This document shows, in pieces, positions 9,185 to 17,313 of a stretch of 64,000 bases of DNA; position 1 is the stretch's first letter; every line of letters begins with the position of its first letter. The notes below the pieces were generated by a model. The model searched no databases. It saw only the letters and a program-made list of their open reading frames with translations, and was not told the DNA's origin. The position numbers were made by a program, and so were the translations under genes. The DNA comes from Egaibacter danicus (GTDB lineage Bacteria > Pseudomonadota > Gammaproteobacteria > Burkholderiales > Burkholderiaceae_C), in contig JADJII010000004.1 of assembly GCA_016707075.1 (NCBI GenBank), positions 186,001-250,000 of the forward strand, written 5' to 3'.

Positions 9185-10141
9185 TCAGTGTGTCAGCACA
9201 TGGCGGATCGTCAAAGCCAGCTCTTTGGCAACAAACTTCGCTACGTAGGCGTCAGCGCCCACCGTTTTGACGTGACCCTCATTGGCCGTTCCTGTGAGTG
9301 AGGAATGGATCACCACAGGAATCGATTTGAAGCGTTGATCCTGCTTGATGTTCCTCGTCAGAGTAAAACCATCCATGACCGGCATTTCCAGGTCAGTCAG
9401 TACCAGGGCTACCTTGTCCTGAACAGTCTTGCCCTCGGCTCTGGCTTCCTCCGAGATGGCTTGCAACCGGTCCCACGCTTCCTGACCCGTCTTGGTCATG
9501 ATGTACGGCGCACCCATTGCCTTGAGACCCTGTTCAATCATGGAGCGTGCCATGGGAGAGTCATCCGCGGCGAGAATCACTGATCCTTTGGGGAGAGTCA
9601 CAGCGATGCCGATGGATTGTGGCGTTATCTCCTCCTGGCTGGTTGGCATGACATCGCGCAAGATCTGTTCCACGTCCAGAACCTGGGCCAGGCGGGTATT
9701 TTCGACGCTGCCATCCAGCCGCGCGATGCTGGTCACCAGACCACCGCCATTGCCCTCGGCGGCCAGCACCTGGTTCCATTCGAGCCGCACGATTTCGTCC
9801 ACTTCTTCAACGGCAAATGCCTGGGTTGTCCGGGCATATTCGGTCACCATCAGGATCGTGAGTCCGCGCTTGGGCACACAGCCGACCACGGCAGGCAGGT
9901 TGATCACCGGGATGATCTGCCCGCGGATGTTGGCGACACCCATCACATTGGCCGGCGCGTTCGCCATGGCCGTGATGGTGGGCATGACCAGAATCTCACG
10001 CACCTTGAAGACGTTGATGCCAAACAGCTCGCGGCGATCCGTACCCGGTGCTTCTCCCAGACGAAACAACAGCAACTCGAATTTGTTGTTGGCCGTCAGG
10101 TTAGTGCGTTCGTCAACATCGTGCAGCGCGGTAGTCATCAA
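9185..10141 (-). CDS. cheV: chemotaxis protein CheV
   Basis: CheV is a hybrid coupling protein that links chemoreceptors to CheA and is tuned by phosphorylation. The 318-residue protein has a CheW-like domain at about residues 20-165 (NIRGQIIPVINLP is the CheW signature) and a receiver domain at about 185-315. Its acidic pair is Asp193/Asp194, the phosphoacceptor is Asp250 in LVLTDLEMPVMDGF, and the conserved lysine sits in YVAKF. No other chemotaxis gene is nearby. The 160 bases before it hold its promoter and show nothing distinctive. Confidence 0.93.
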   Translation of the reverse strand: MMTTALHDVDERTNLTANNKFELLLFRLGEAPGTDRRELFGINVFKVREILVMPTITAMANAPANVMGVANIRGQIIPVINLPAVVGCVPKRGLTILMVTEYARTTQAFAVEEVDEIVRLEWNQVLAAEGNGGGLVTSIARLDGSVENTRLAQVLDVEQILRDVMPTSQEEITPQSIGIAVTLPKGSVILAADDSPMARSMIEQGLKAMGAPYIMTKTGQEAWDRLQAISEEARAEGKTVQDKVALVLTDLEMPVMDGFTLTRNIKQDQRFKSIPVVIHSSLTGTANEGHVKTVGADAYVAKFVAKELALTIRHVLTH

Positions 10142-10301
10142 AACCTTCCTGTTTCCGAACCAGGAGTCCGGGGTATATGACCCGGTTTATTCTCCGGGTT
10201 GGGGAGGTCATAGGATACGCGCGGGTCGCCGGTTGGCGCAATGCTTCAAGTCGTGCATGAGCGGCGCGATTGCCCCGCTATTCCCGCTTTAGTTTCAGGC
10301 G

Positions 10302-12128
10302 TCAGCTGGTGAACTGCAGTGCAGCCAGCCCGGCGTACACACCGTTGCGCGCCACCAGCTCGGCATGGGTGCCCTGTTCCACCACCCGGCCATGGTCCAG
10401 CACCACTATGCGGTCTGCCCGTTGCACGGTCGCCAGGCGGTGGGCGATCACCAGCGTGGTGCGGCCCCGCATGGCGGATTCCAGTGCGGCCTGAACCATG
10501 CGCTCGCTCTCGGCGTCCAGCGCACTGGTGGCTTCGTCCAGCAGCAGCAGTGGCGGGTTTTTGAGCATCGCGCGGGCAATGGAGATGCGCTGGCGCTGGC
10601 CGCCGCTTAGACGAACACCCCGTTCGCCCAGAAACGTTGTGTAGCCTTCCGGCAGCGCTTCGATGAATTCGTGTGCAAAGGCGGCTTTGGCCGCCGCTTT
10701 CACTTCGGCATCGGTGGCATCCGGTTTCCCGTAGCGGATGTTCTCCAGCGCGCTGGTTGAAAAAATAACGGCGTCCTGCGGCACGATGCCCACGCGATCG
10801 CGCAGGTCCTGCAATGACAGCGACTGGGTTGGAACGTTGTCCAGAAAGATAGGCGGCTCGTTGCCCGCAGTACGGTCTGCATCATAAAAACGCAGCAGCA
10901 GCTGAAACACGGTGCTCTTTCCTGCGCCACTGGGGCCCACCAGTGCCACGGTTTCACCGGGGCTGACCGAGAGCGTGAAATCCTGCAATGCCGCCTGCAG
11001 GGGGCGCGACGGGTAATGGAAGTTGACGCGCTCGAATCGCACGGCGCTGCCCGCAGCGGTGGCGGGCAGCCGCGCTGGCTGCGCAGGGGAGGTGATGGGC
11101 GAGCTGCTGCCCAGCAACTCCATCAGCCGCTCCGTGGCGCCCGCGGCGCGCAGCAAGTCGCCATACACCTCGCCCAGCACCGCAAAGGCGCTGGCCAGAA
11201 TGATCACATAGACCACCGTTTGACCCAGATGCCCGGCCGTGATGCGCCCGGCCATGACAGCCTGCGTACCCTGATACAAACCCCACAACAAGGCGGCAGA
11301 CGTGGCGATGATGATGAACGCCACCAGAACAGAGCGGGCTTTGGAGCGCCGCACGGCCACCTTGAACGCGTTGTCGGTAGACGCATCGAAACGCCTGGCT
11401 TCCCGCTCTTCAGCGGTGAAGCTCTGCACCACGGGAATGGCGTTCAACACCTCGGCCGCGATCGCGCTGGAGTCGGCCACTCGGTCCTGGCTGGCCCGTG
11501 ACAGCTTGCGCACCCGTCTGCCAAACCACAGGCTGGGCAGCACAATCAGCACCAGCACGCCCAGCACCTGCACCATCACATAGGGGTTGGTCCAGATCAG
11601 CATCGCCAGCGCGCCCACACCCATCACGCCATTGCGCAGGCCCATGCTGAGCGACGAGCCCACCACGGTCTGCACCAGCGTCGTGTCCACCGTCAGGCGG
11701 CTCAACACTTCGCCGGTTTGGGTGGTCTCAAAAAATTCGGGGCTTTGCTTGAGCACATGCGCGTACACCGCATTGCGCAAGTCGGACGTGACGCGTTCGC
11801 CCAGCCAGCTCACCATGTAAAAGCGCGCGGCAGAAAACAGGCCCAGCGCCACGGCTACTGAAAACAGCGCCAGAAAATGGTCTTTCAGCGCCATCATCTG
11901 CGTGCCTTTGTCGGCACTGAGCGCCCCGGCCGGCACCGCGCCGCTGACCAGCCCGCCATCGATCAGGCTACGCAGGGCCAGCGGGAACGCAAGCGTGGCT
12001 AGCGCCGCCAACACCAGAAACAGCCCCGCCAGCGCAATGCGCCCCCGGTACGGTTTGAGAAATGGAAGCAGGCCCGACAGGGACTTGGGCGATTGGGATT
12101 TGGCGCGTTCAGAAGTCATCGAAGGCAT
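10302..12128 (-). CDS. ABC exporter, fused membrane and ATPase domains (MsbA-like)
   Basis: A half-size ABC exporter of 608 residues that should work as a homodimer in the inner membrane. Six helices span about residues 30-320. The ATPase domain carries Walker A GPSGAGKST (398-406), the signature LSGGQRQRISIARA, Walker B LLLLDEATSALD and the switch histidine in VIAHRL. Family members move lipids, peptides or drugs; the substrate cannot be told from sequence. A second in-frame ATG nine bases downstream is an alternative start. The stretch before it carries a dispersed repeat copy. Confidence 0.9.
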   Translation of the reverse strand: MPSMTSERAKSQSPKSLSGLLPFLKPYRGRIALAGLFLVLAALATLAFPLALRSLIDGGLVSGAVPAGALSADKGTQMMALKDHFLALFSVAVALGLFSAARFYMVSWLGERVTSDLRNAVYAHVLKQSPEFFETTQTGEVLSRLTVDTTLVQTVVGSSLSMGLRNGVMGVGALAMLIWTNPYVMVQVLGVLVLIVLPSLWFGRRVRKLSRASQDRVADSSAIAAEVLNAIPVVQSFTAEEREARRFDASTDNAFKVAVRRSKARSVLVAFIIIATSAALLWGLYQGTQAVMAGRITAGHLGQTVVYVIILASAFAVLGEVYGDLLRAAGATERLMELLGSSSPITSPAQPARLPATAAGSAVRFERVNFHYPSRPLQAALQDFTLSVSPGETVALVGPSGAGKSTVFQLLLRFYDADRTAGNEPPIFLDNVPTQSLSLQDLRDRVGIVPQDAVIFSTSALENIRYGKPDATDAEVKAAAKAAFAHEFIEALPEGYTTFLGERGVRLSGGQRQRISIARAMLKNPPLLLLDEATSALDAESERMVQAALESAMRGRTTLVIAHRLATVQRADRIVVLDHGRVVEQGTHAELVARNGVYAGLAALQFTS

Positions 12129-12185
12129 ATGGGGGTGAATACCGGAATAGGGAGGCCTTGACGTCTATTTTGCTCCATTTTAGGT

Positions 12186-12243
12186 ATTAAATTGGCCTCT
12201 AGTCCTTGTCAGTTATGCGTGAGTAGCTATAAAAAATATAGCA
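12186..12243 (+). repeat. dispersed Comamonadaceae-type short repeat, copy 1
   Basis: Intergenic copy between the ABC exporter start and the AttH-like gene. It shares the core TTGGCCTC-TAG-CCTTGT followed by TTATGCGTGAGTAGCTAT and an AT-rich end with TATAGCA. Closest to the copy at 41712. Flanking bases back to about 12167 may also belong to it. Confidence 0.8.
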
Positions 12244-12260
12244 TATTTGCAGTATGAGGG

Positions 12261-13398
12261 TCACATCCTTAGCGGTTTGGCGTAACCTGTCATCTCCAGG
12301 TAGCCGCGGCCCACATGGCGGTTACTGCTGTCGTACAAATCGGCCAGTCCTTCCCAGTAAACCGCGCCGGTCGTGCTGCGGCTGTCAAGTTCCTGGTTGT
12401 CCACCAGCGCCTTGACGATGTAGTAGTCCGCCGGCGTGCGAACCAGCCATTCGACCGGATAGCTGGCTTGTGTCAACGGGCTTTTCCAGCCACGCGACGC
12501 CTGAAAGATGACTTCACCGCGGCTGAACACATGGGGACGGTCAGGCGGGTTCATTTTGGGGTGACGAAACGATCCACCGTCCCACACCGTGTTGCCGGAC
12601 TTGTCGCGCAGCCGGAAAGCGGTCAGCGCGCTGCCGTCAAACAGGTTCATGCCGATCCAGTCCCAGCCAACCGCGCCGGGCGGCAGCACCTCGTTGCTCC
12701 ACTCGTGGTCCAGCCAGGCGGCGCCGCGCGATGGCTCCACCGTCATCGTTTGCCCTTTGACCGTGAGCGATCCGGCCACGGCCAGTTGTGGCTTGCTGTA
12801 ATAAAAGCTGGCCTGTTGGGGTTGCGGGCCCTTGCGGGACAGCCCTTTGTCACCCTGCAGTATCAGTGGCTGGGTTTCGCGGAATTGCAGGTTCAGCTGA
12901 AAGTCGGCGCCGGTCACGACGGTGGTGTATTCGCCGCCCTTGCGCACCAGCGACCAGTCACGCAGATGAACCGCGGTGTCCTTTTCACTGGCTAAAGCGC
13001 CCTTGATGTCCTGTTCGCCAGAAGATCGGCCAATACGCTGGTCATGCCAGAGTTTTTTGCCCTGCACGTCGGTGATGGCGGCGTGTGCGAACAGCAGTTG
13101 TTTGGCCGCAAATGAAGATTTCATGTCCTGCGTGCCGTCCACCCGGGAGCGGAAGAACGTGATCTGAAAGCCAAACAGCCGGGCACCCGCCGGCTGCACC
13201 GGCTGTACCGGTTGCGCCGCTGCTGGCATAACCGGTGATGTACCACCACTCGGTGCGCGTGTCCGGGTGGCTGCCAAAGTCACGCGGAAACACCAGCGTC
13301 CGTGCCTTGAATTCCGTTGCACTGCCCGTGCCGCAACAGCCGGCCAGCCCGGCGAGCAGCAGGGCGCGGCGCAAAGGGGAAGGAAGCGTATCAACCAT
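12261..13398 (-). pseudogene. AttH/lipocalin-like (carotenoid 1,2-hydratase family) lipoprotein, frameshifted
   Basis: Two frames are needed to read this gene. The first starts at ATG 13398 with a lipoprotein signal (LAGLAGC) and continues through FPRDFGSHPDTRTEWWYITGYA, the family N terminus. The second resumes at about ARLFGFQITFFRSR and runs to 12261. The switch lies between about 13185 and 13230, in a run of imperfect 9-base repeats (13190-13226). The family has two lipocalin-like domains and includes hydroxyneurosporene synthase and AttH; the exact function is unknown. Either the gene is inactive or the repeat was misread. Confidence 0.75.
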
Positions 13399-13427
13399 GA
13401 TGGGCAAAACTCAGCTCGCCAGCACAC

Positions 13428-14495
13428 TCAGGCGAGCAGGGCGCGAATGCGTTCCTCAGCCGCGCTGCAGTCGCCAAATGATTTCTCGACCCAGGCGGCA
13501 TCGTGGTAAGTGGGCAGGTAGCGTTCGCCCGAGTCGCACAGCAGCGAGAGGATGGAGCCCTGCTGTTTGGCCGTGCGCATCTCGGAAGCCAGCGTCAGCA
13601 TGCCAATGAAGTTGGTGCCGGTGGACGGCCCCACGCGGCGCCCCAGCAGGCTGGACAGCACCCGCATGGCCGCAACCGAATCCACATTCGGCACGTCCAT
13701 CATGCGGTCAATCAGCGTGCGCATGAAGCTGGGCTCCACACGTGGCCGTCCGATGCCTTCGATGCGCGAGCCCACGTCTGTCAGCGTGAGGTCGCCCGTG
13801 CGGTGGTACTGGCCAAATACCGACCCCACCGGGTCCGGCACACACACCTGCGTGGCGTGGCGCTGGTAGCGCACGTAGCGGCCCATCGTGGCGCTGGTGC
13901 CGCCGGTGCCGGCACCCACCACAATCCAGCGGGGAACGGGGTGGCGCTCACGCGCCATCTGCGTGAACATGCTCTCGGCAATGTTGTTGTTGCCGCGCCA
14001 GTCGGTGGCGCGCTCGGCGTAGGTGAACTGGTCCATGTAGTGGCCTCCGGTCTGGGCTGCCAGTGAGCGCGCTTCGTCGTACACGGCAGCTGCGCTGTCC
14101 ACAAAATGGCAACGCCCGCCGTAAAACTCGATCTGCGTGATCTTTTCGGGTGACGTGCTGCGCGGCATCACGGCCACAAAGGGCAGGCCCAGCAGCTTGG
14201 CGAAGTAAGCCTCACTCACGGCGGTGGAGCCGCTGGATGCTTCGACAACCGTGGCGCCCTGCGTGATCCAGCCATTGCACAGCGCGTACAAAAACAGCGA
14301 GCGTGCCAGCCGGTGCTTCAGGCTACCGGTCGGGTGCGTGGACTCATCCTTGAGGTACAGGTCGATGCCGTGGGCGGAAAAAGTGGGCAAGTTCAGCGGG
14401 ATGAGGTGCGTGTCTGCACTGCGCTGGAAATCTGCCTCAATACGCGCGATGGCGCCATGCAGCCAGGTGGAGTGGGGCGGTGTTGCAGCGTTCAT
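13428..14495 (-). CDS. PLP-dependent cysteine synthase-family enzyme, Cds1-like L-cysteine desulfhydrase
   Basis: A fold-type II pyridoxal phosphate enzyme of 355 residues. The Schiff-base lysine is Lys60 in HPTGSLKHR, the substrate loop is SSGST (87-91), and a glycine-rich phosphate loop GAGTGGT follows in the middle. The segment around TGSLKHRLARSLFLYALCNGWI matches the Cds1 group, which in mycobacteria degrades L-cysteine to sulfide, pyruvate and ammonia, rather than CysK or CysM. It lies directly upstream of the AttH-like gene on the same strand. The reaction is inferred from the subfamily. Confidence 0.82.
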   Translation of the reverse strand: MNAATPPHSTWLHGAIARIEADFQRSADTHLIPLNLPTFSAHGIDLYLKDESTHPTGSLKHRLARSLFLYALCNGWITQGATVVEASSGSTAVSEAYFAKLLGLPFVAVMPRSTSPEKITQIEFYGGRCHFVDSAAAVYDEARSLAAQTGGHYMDQFTYAERATDWRGNNNIAESMFTQMARERHPVPRWIVVGAGTGGTSATMGRYVRYQRHATQVCVPDPVGSVFGQYHRTGDLTLTDVGSRIEGIGRPRVEPSFMRTLIDRMMDVPNVDSVAAMRVLSSLLGRRVGPSTGTNFIGMLTLASEMRTAKQQGSILSLLCDSGERYLPTYHDAAWVEKSFGDCSAAEERIRALLA

Positions 14496-14978
14496 CGCAA
14501 CATTGTGGCGTGAAAACTGAGAGGGCTGTGGCGTGGGGTGCTGTTTTAGCGTAAAACAGGCTTGTTTTAGATACTTTTTAGGCCTATAGCCCTTGTGGAA
14601 TATGCGTTAGCAGCTATCAAATTTGTAGTACTTGAATTGTGAAAATTGCCTTGAAGGTTGAGATTTGGGCTTGGCCTGTGGCCCGGATATCTGTTGTCCG
14701 GCCCACGCCTTCGGGTGGCTATTGTTGGTGAAAACGGGTATTGGCAAACGGCAGCCTTCTGGAAGTTCAACCCCTGCGTTTTGTCGACCCCTCAACGGTC
14801 ATTCATGACGGCCCGCATTGTGCCCAAAGCGGACGGCCGTAACTTCGTCAACTTCTGAAACTCCGTATCGAATGGCAGGTGTGTATGTCGAATGACGTAT
14901 TCAAGTTGATGGTAAGTTGCCCATTGACTTCATATAACATCTAACGCAGAGCGCAATGCACTATGAATCTGGAGTGAT
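14496..14978. other. intergenic stretch, 483 bases
   Basis: No convincing gene is visible. It contains a dispersed repeat copy (14571-14630) and then AT-richer sequence leading to the P-loop ATPase gene, whose ribosome binding site is GGAG at 14971-14974. The change in base composition from here to about 17300 suggests that the next gene was acquired by transfer. Confidence 0.6.
14571..14630 (+). repeat. dispersed short repeat, copy 2
   Basis: Matches the family core with TTAGGCCTATAGCCCTTGT, then AATATGCGTTAGCAGCTATC and an AT-rich end. It sits at the left edge of the AT-rich island that carries the P-loop ATPase. Confidence 0.75.
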
Positions 14979-16268
14979 ATGGCAGAAGAACCAAAAGTAC
15001 AGAGTAAGGTGAACTTACTTGGAGACGCAAGGGCTGAATTTGACCATTCAATGCTGGACTTGGCATTCCACGAATGGCAAGACTACAAGAGTCTTCTAGA
15101 TGCAAATGACAGATTTATTGTGGTCGGGCGACGGGGAACAGGCAAGAGCGCTCTCACTTACAAGCTCCAGCAAGAATGGCAGCTAAAAAAACACATTGTC
15201 ATCGTTGTCGCGCCGAATGAGGAGGACTTAACTGGTCTCAGAGGCGCGGTGCACAAATATGGGGACAAACTAAACCGAATTCGAAGCGCCGTAAAAATTG
15301 GTTGGCGTTATGCATTAATCATGGAGATTCTCTCCGCGTTGAGTGCTCACTATAAAACGCAGCAGCTTGTAACTGGGAGCTCCATCTATTCAAAGCATGT
15401 GGTGCCGTGGGAGAAAAGTGGAACCTCCCCTCTGATACGGTTAAAGAAAATCCTGATTGCAAAATATAACAACTCAGAGTCGCAAGAGGAGAACGTATCG
15501 GAGCTCGCGAGCAGATTGGAGTTGACCGCCCTGAACAATCAAATGTGCGACATCCTGGCTAAGGCTGGCCGTGGCGTAGTTGTGCTCATTGACCGCTTGG
15601 ACGAAGGATACGAGTCTGACACACTGGGCGTTGGAATTATTGACGGCATCATCTACGGTACCGACGAGATAAGGGTCGCCGCAGACAACGTTCAAACAAT
15701 TATTTTCTTGCGCGACAATATTTTTCGCGCGATTCAGGAACAAGACGAGGATTTTTCCAGAAACATCGAGGGCGGCTATTTGCGCCTGCATTGGGACCCG
15801 CAGGAGCTTTTTTATCTGGCTTGTAAACGAATTCGTCAGGCGCTTAGTACAAGAGGTGTTGACGTCAAAAAGCTGGAGAGTGACACGAAGTTGTGGAATA
15901 GTGTCACCGCCCAAGAGCTTCACGGCCGTGAAGGCTTTAAGCGCTGCCTGCAGATAACCCTCTATAGACCTAGAGACGTTATTGCTCTCCTGAACACCGC
16001 GTTCAATTTGGCCCAAAAACAGGACCGTCAAGTACTGATTCTGGAGGACATCGAAGCCGCTTCTCGTTTCATTTCAGGTGTCAGATACGACGATTTGACT
16101 AAGGAATACTCATCCGTCTTTCCTGGTCTCCGTGAACTGACAAAGGCTTTTTCGCAACAGACCCCGAGTCAGCTTAATTCAAGCAAGAGAAATCGTTGCT
16201 CAGTTCGCTGCGAGCGATGGATTGGAGGCGCAGACAGTCCAGCATTTGAAAGTGCTGGGAACGCCTGA
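14979..16268 (+). CDS. P-loop ATPase (Sll1717-type), N-terminal part of a probable frameshifted ATPase-nuclease
   Basis: The 429-residue frame begins with a P-loop NTPase: Walker A GRRGTGKSA at residues 50-58 and Walker B VVVLIDRLDE at about 200-209, with the spacing of the STAND-like Sll1717 group. Homology-like sequence ends near FPGLRELTKAFSQQTPSQL (about 16180). The last 35 residues look out of frame, while the +1 frame continues sensibly into the winged-helix and nuclease region at 16222. A single extra base near 16175-16180 would explain this. It is AT-richer than its neighbours, with no partner genes. Family members are often in defence islands. Confidence 0.72.
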   Translation: MAEEPKVQSKVNLLGDARAEFDHSMLDLAFHEWQDYKSLLDANDRFIVVGRRGTGKSALTYKLQQEWQLKKHIVIVVAPNEEDLTGLRGAVHKYGDKLNRIRSAVKIGWRYALIMEILSALSAHYKTQQLVTGSSIYSKHVVPWEKSGTSPLIRLKKILIAKYNNSESQEENVSELASRLELTALNNQMCDILAKAGRGVVVLIDRLDEGYESDTLGVGIIDGIIYGTDEIRVAADNVQTIIFLRDNIFRAIQEQDEDFSRNIEGGYLRLHWDPQELFYLACKRIRQALSTRGVDVKKLESDTKLWNSVTAQELHGREGFKRCLQITLYRPRDVIALLNTAFNLAQKQDRQVLILEDIEAASRFISGVRYDDLTKEYSSVFPGLRELTKAFSQQTPSQLNSSKRNRCSVRCERWIGGADSPAFESAGNA

Positions 16269-17088
16269 TGAAATCATTAAGGCGTTATATGGGATTGGTT
16301 TTTTTGGCGTCTTAGATTCCTCTAACGGGAGTTTTGTGTTCTCCCACGATGGAAAACGACCCAGTCAGCTTTTTGGCGAAACGGCAGTACTGCTAATTCA
16401 CCCTTGTTACTGGAATGCACTGAATGTGCAGTCGGAAGCAATGGAGCCAGGCACCGCAGAAGACATATTTGATGAGTATGAGATTGTGGTTTCGTCTCAA
16501 ACGAAGGAATTGCGGGAGCAGAAACTAGGTCGTTTGATGTCCGAAATCTCCGCTATAGAAATGGGACCAGTAGGGGCGGCTGAGTTCGAAGACTGGTGTA
16601 AACGCAGCATCGAGCTAATTTTTGCAGGTGAACTAAGTAATGTCACATTGAAAGCGAACGGAAATGCTTCGGCACGTCGCGACATTGTGGCTACCAATGA
16701 GGCCATTAAAGGTTTTTGGAAGCGTATCCGGGATGACTACGGCACTCGCATGGTGGTGTTTGAGGTAAAGAATTTTGAGAAGCTCGGTGTCGATGAATAT
16801 CGACAGGCTCATTCCTATCTAGGCAAGGAATACGGAAAATTCGCCATCATTGTTTGCAGGGACAAAATGAAAGAACTTTCCAAGGAGGCCGAGATGGGCG
16901 CATTCAGGGAGTTCTACAACAAGGACGCGGTCATCTTAAAAGTCACTGCCAGTGCCATTGTGCAAGCAATTTCCAAAATTCGTAGTCCTCAAAAATTTGA
17001 TGCGGCAGGTGAGATGTTCTCCCGGCATCTTGATACACACATCACGATGTACGCCAATGGCCAGAAGTCGAAAGGAAAAAAAAGATAA
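16222..17088 (+). CDS. winged-helix plus PD-(D/E)XK nuclease region, C-terminal part of the same probable gene
   Basis: The 288-residue frame has no good start (TTG at 16222 without a ribosome binding site), and the same frame is open from 16141, as expected for a shifted continuation. Residues 1-60 look like the winged helix that follows Sll1717 ATPases (EIIKALYGIGFFGVLD). Residues 118-240 form a restriction-endonuclease-like fold: EFEDWC, then Asp154 in ARRDIVATN and Glu181-Val-Lys183 in VVFEVKNFE, the D...ExK catalytic set. If joined to 14979-16180 the product would be about 700 residues. Confidence 0.7.
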   Translation: MEAQTVQHLKVLGTPDEIIKALYGIGFFGVLDSSNGSFVFSHDGKRPSQLFGETAVLLIHPCYWNALNVQSEAMEPGTAEDIFDEYEIVVSSQTKELREQKLGRLMSEISAIEMGPVGAAEFEDWCKRSIELIFAGELSNVTLKANGNASARRDIVATNEAIKGFWKRIRDDYGTRMVVFEVKNFEKLGVDEYRQAHSYLGKEYGKFAIIVCRDKMKELSKEAEMGAFREFYNKDAVILKVTASAIVQAISKIRSPQKFDAAGEMFSRHLDTHITMYANGQKSKGKKR

Positions 17089-17313
17089 ATCATTCGTAAT
17101 CGGCGCTCACTTCTGTGACAACTCAGTTTTGACTTTGCCGCTGTGCATCCATATTCTAGAAAAGTGATTGGCTGCTTTTGGTCGGGAGTCGCCTTCTGAT
17201 TCAGCGCGAAGCAATGTGGTCAACGTCTCTGTCGTAAGAGTTGGCCCAGCTTGCGTGGAACCATCAGTGGCTTGAACGCGCTTTACTGACATCCAAAAGA
17301 AAGCACCAAAACC

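Noticed and set aside
14936..14942. ATCTAAC resembling an attC inverse core before the P-loop ATPase gene
   Set aside because: No matching core GTTAGAT, no folded interior and no integrase nearby; a seven-base match is expected by chance.
17107..17292. A 61-codon open frame in the gap after the nuclease
   Set aside because: No ribosome binding site, no recognisable domain and poor codon use; I treat 17089-17313 as non-coding.
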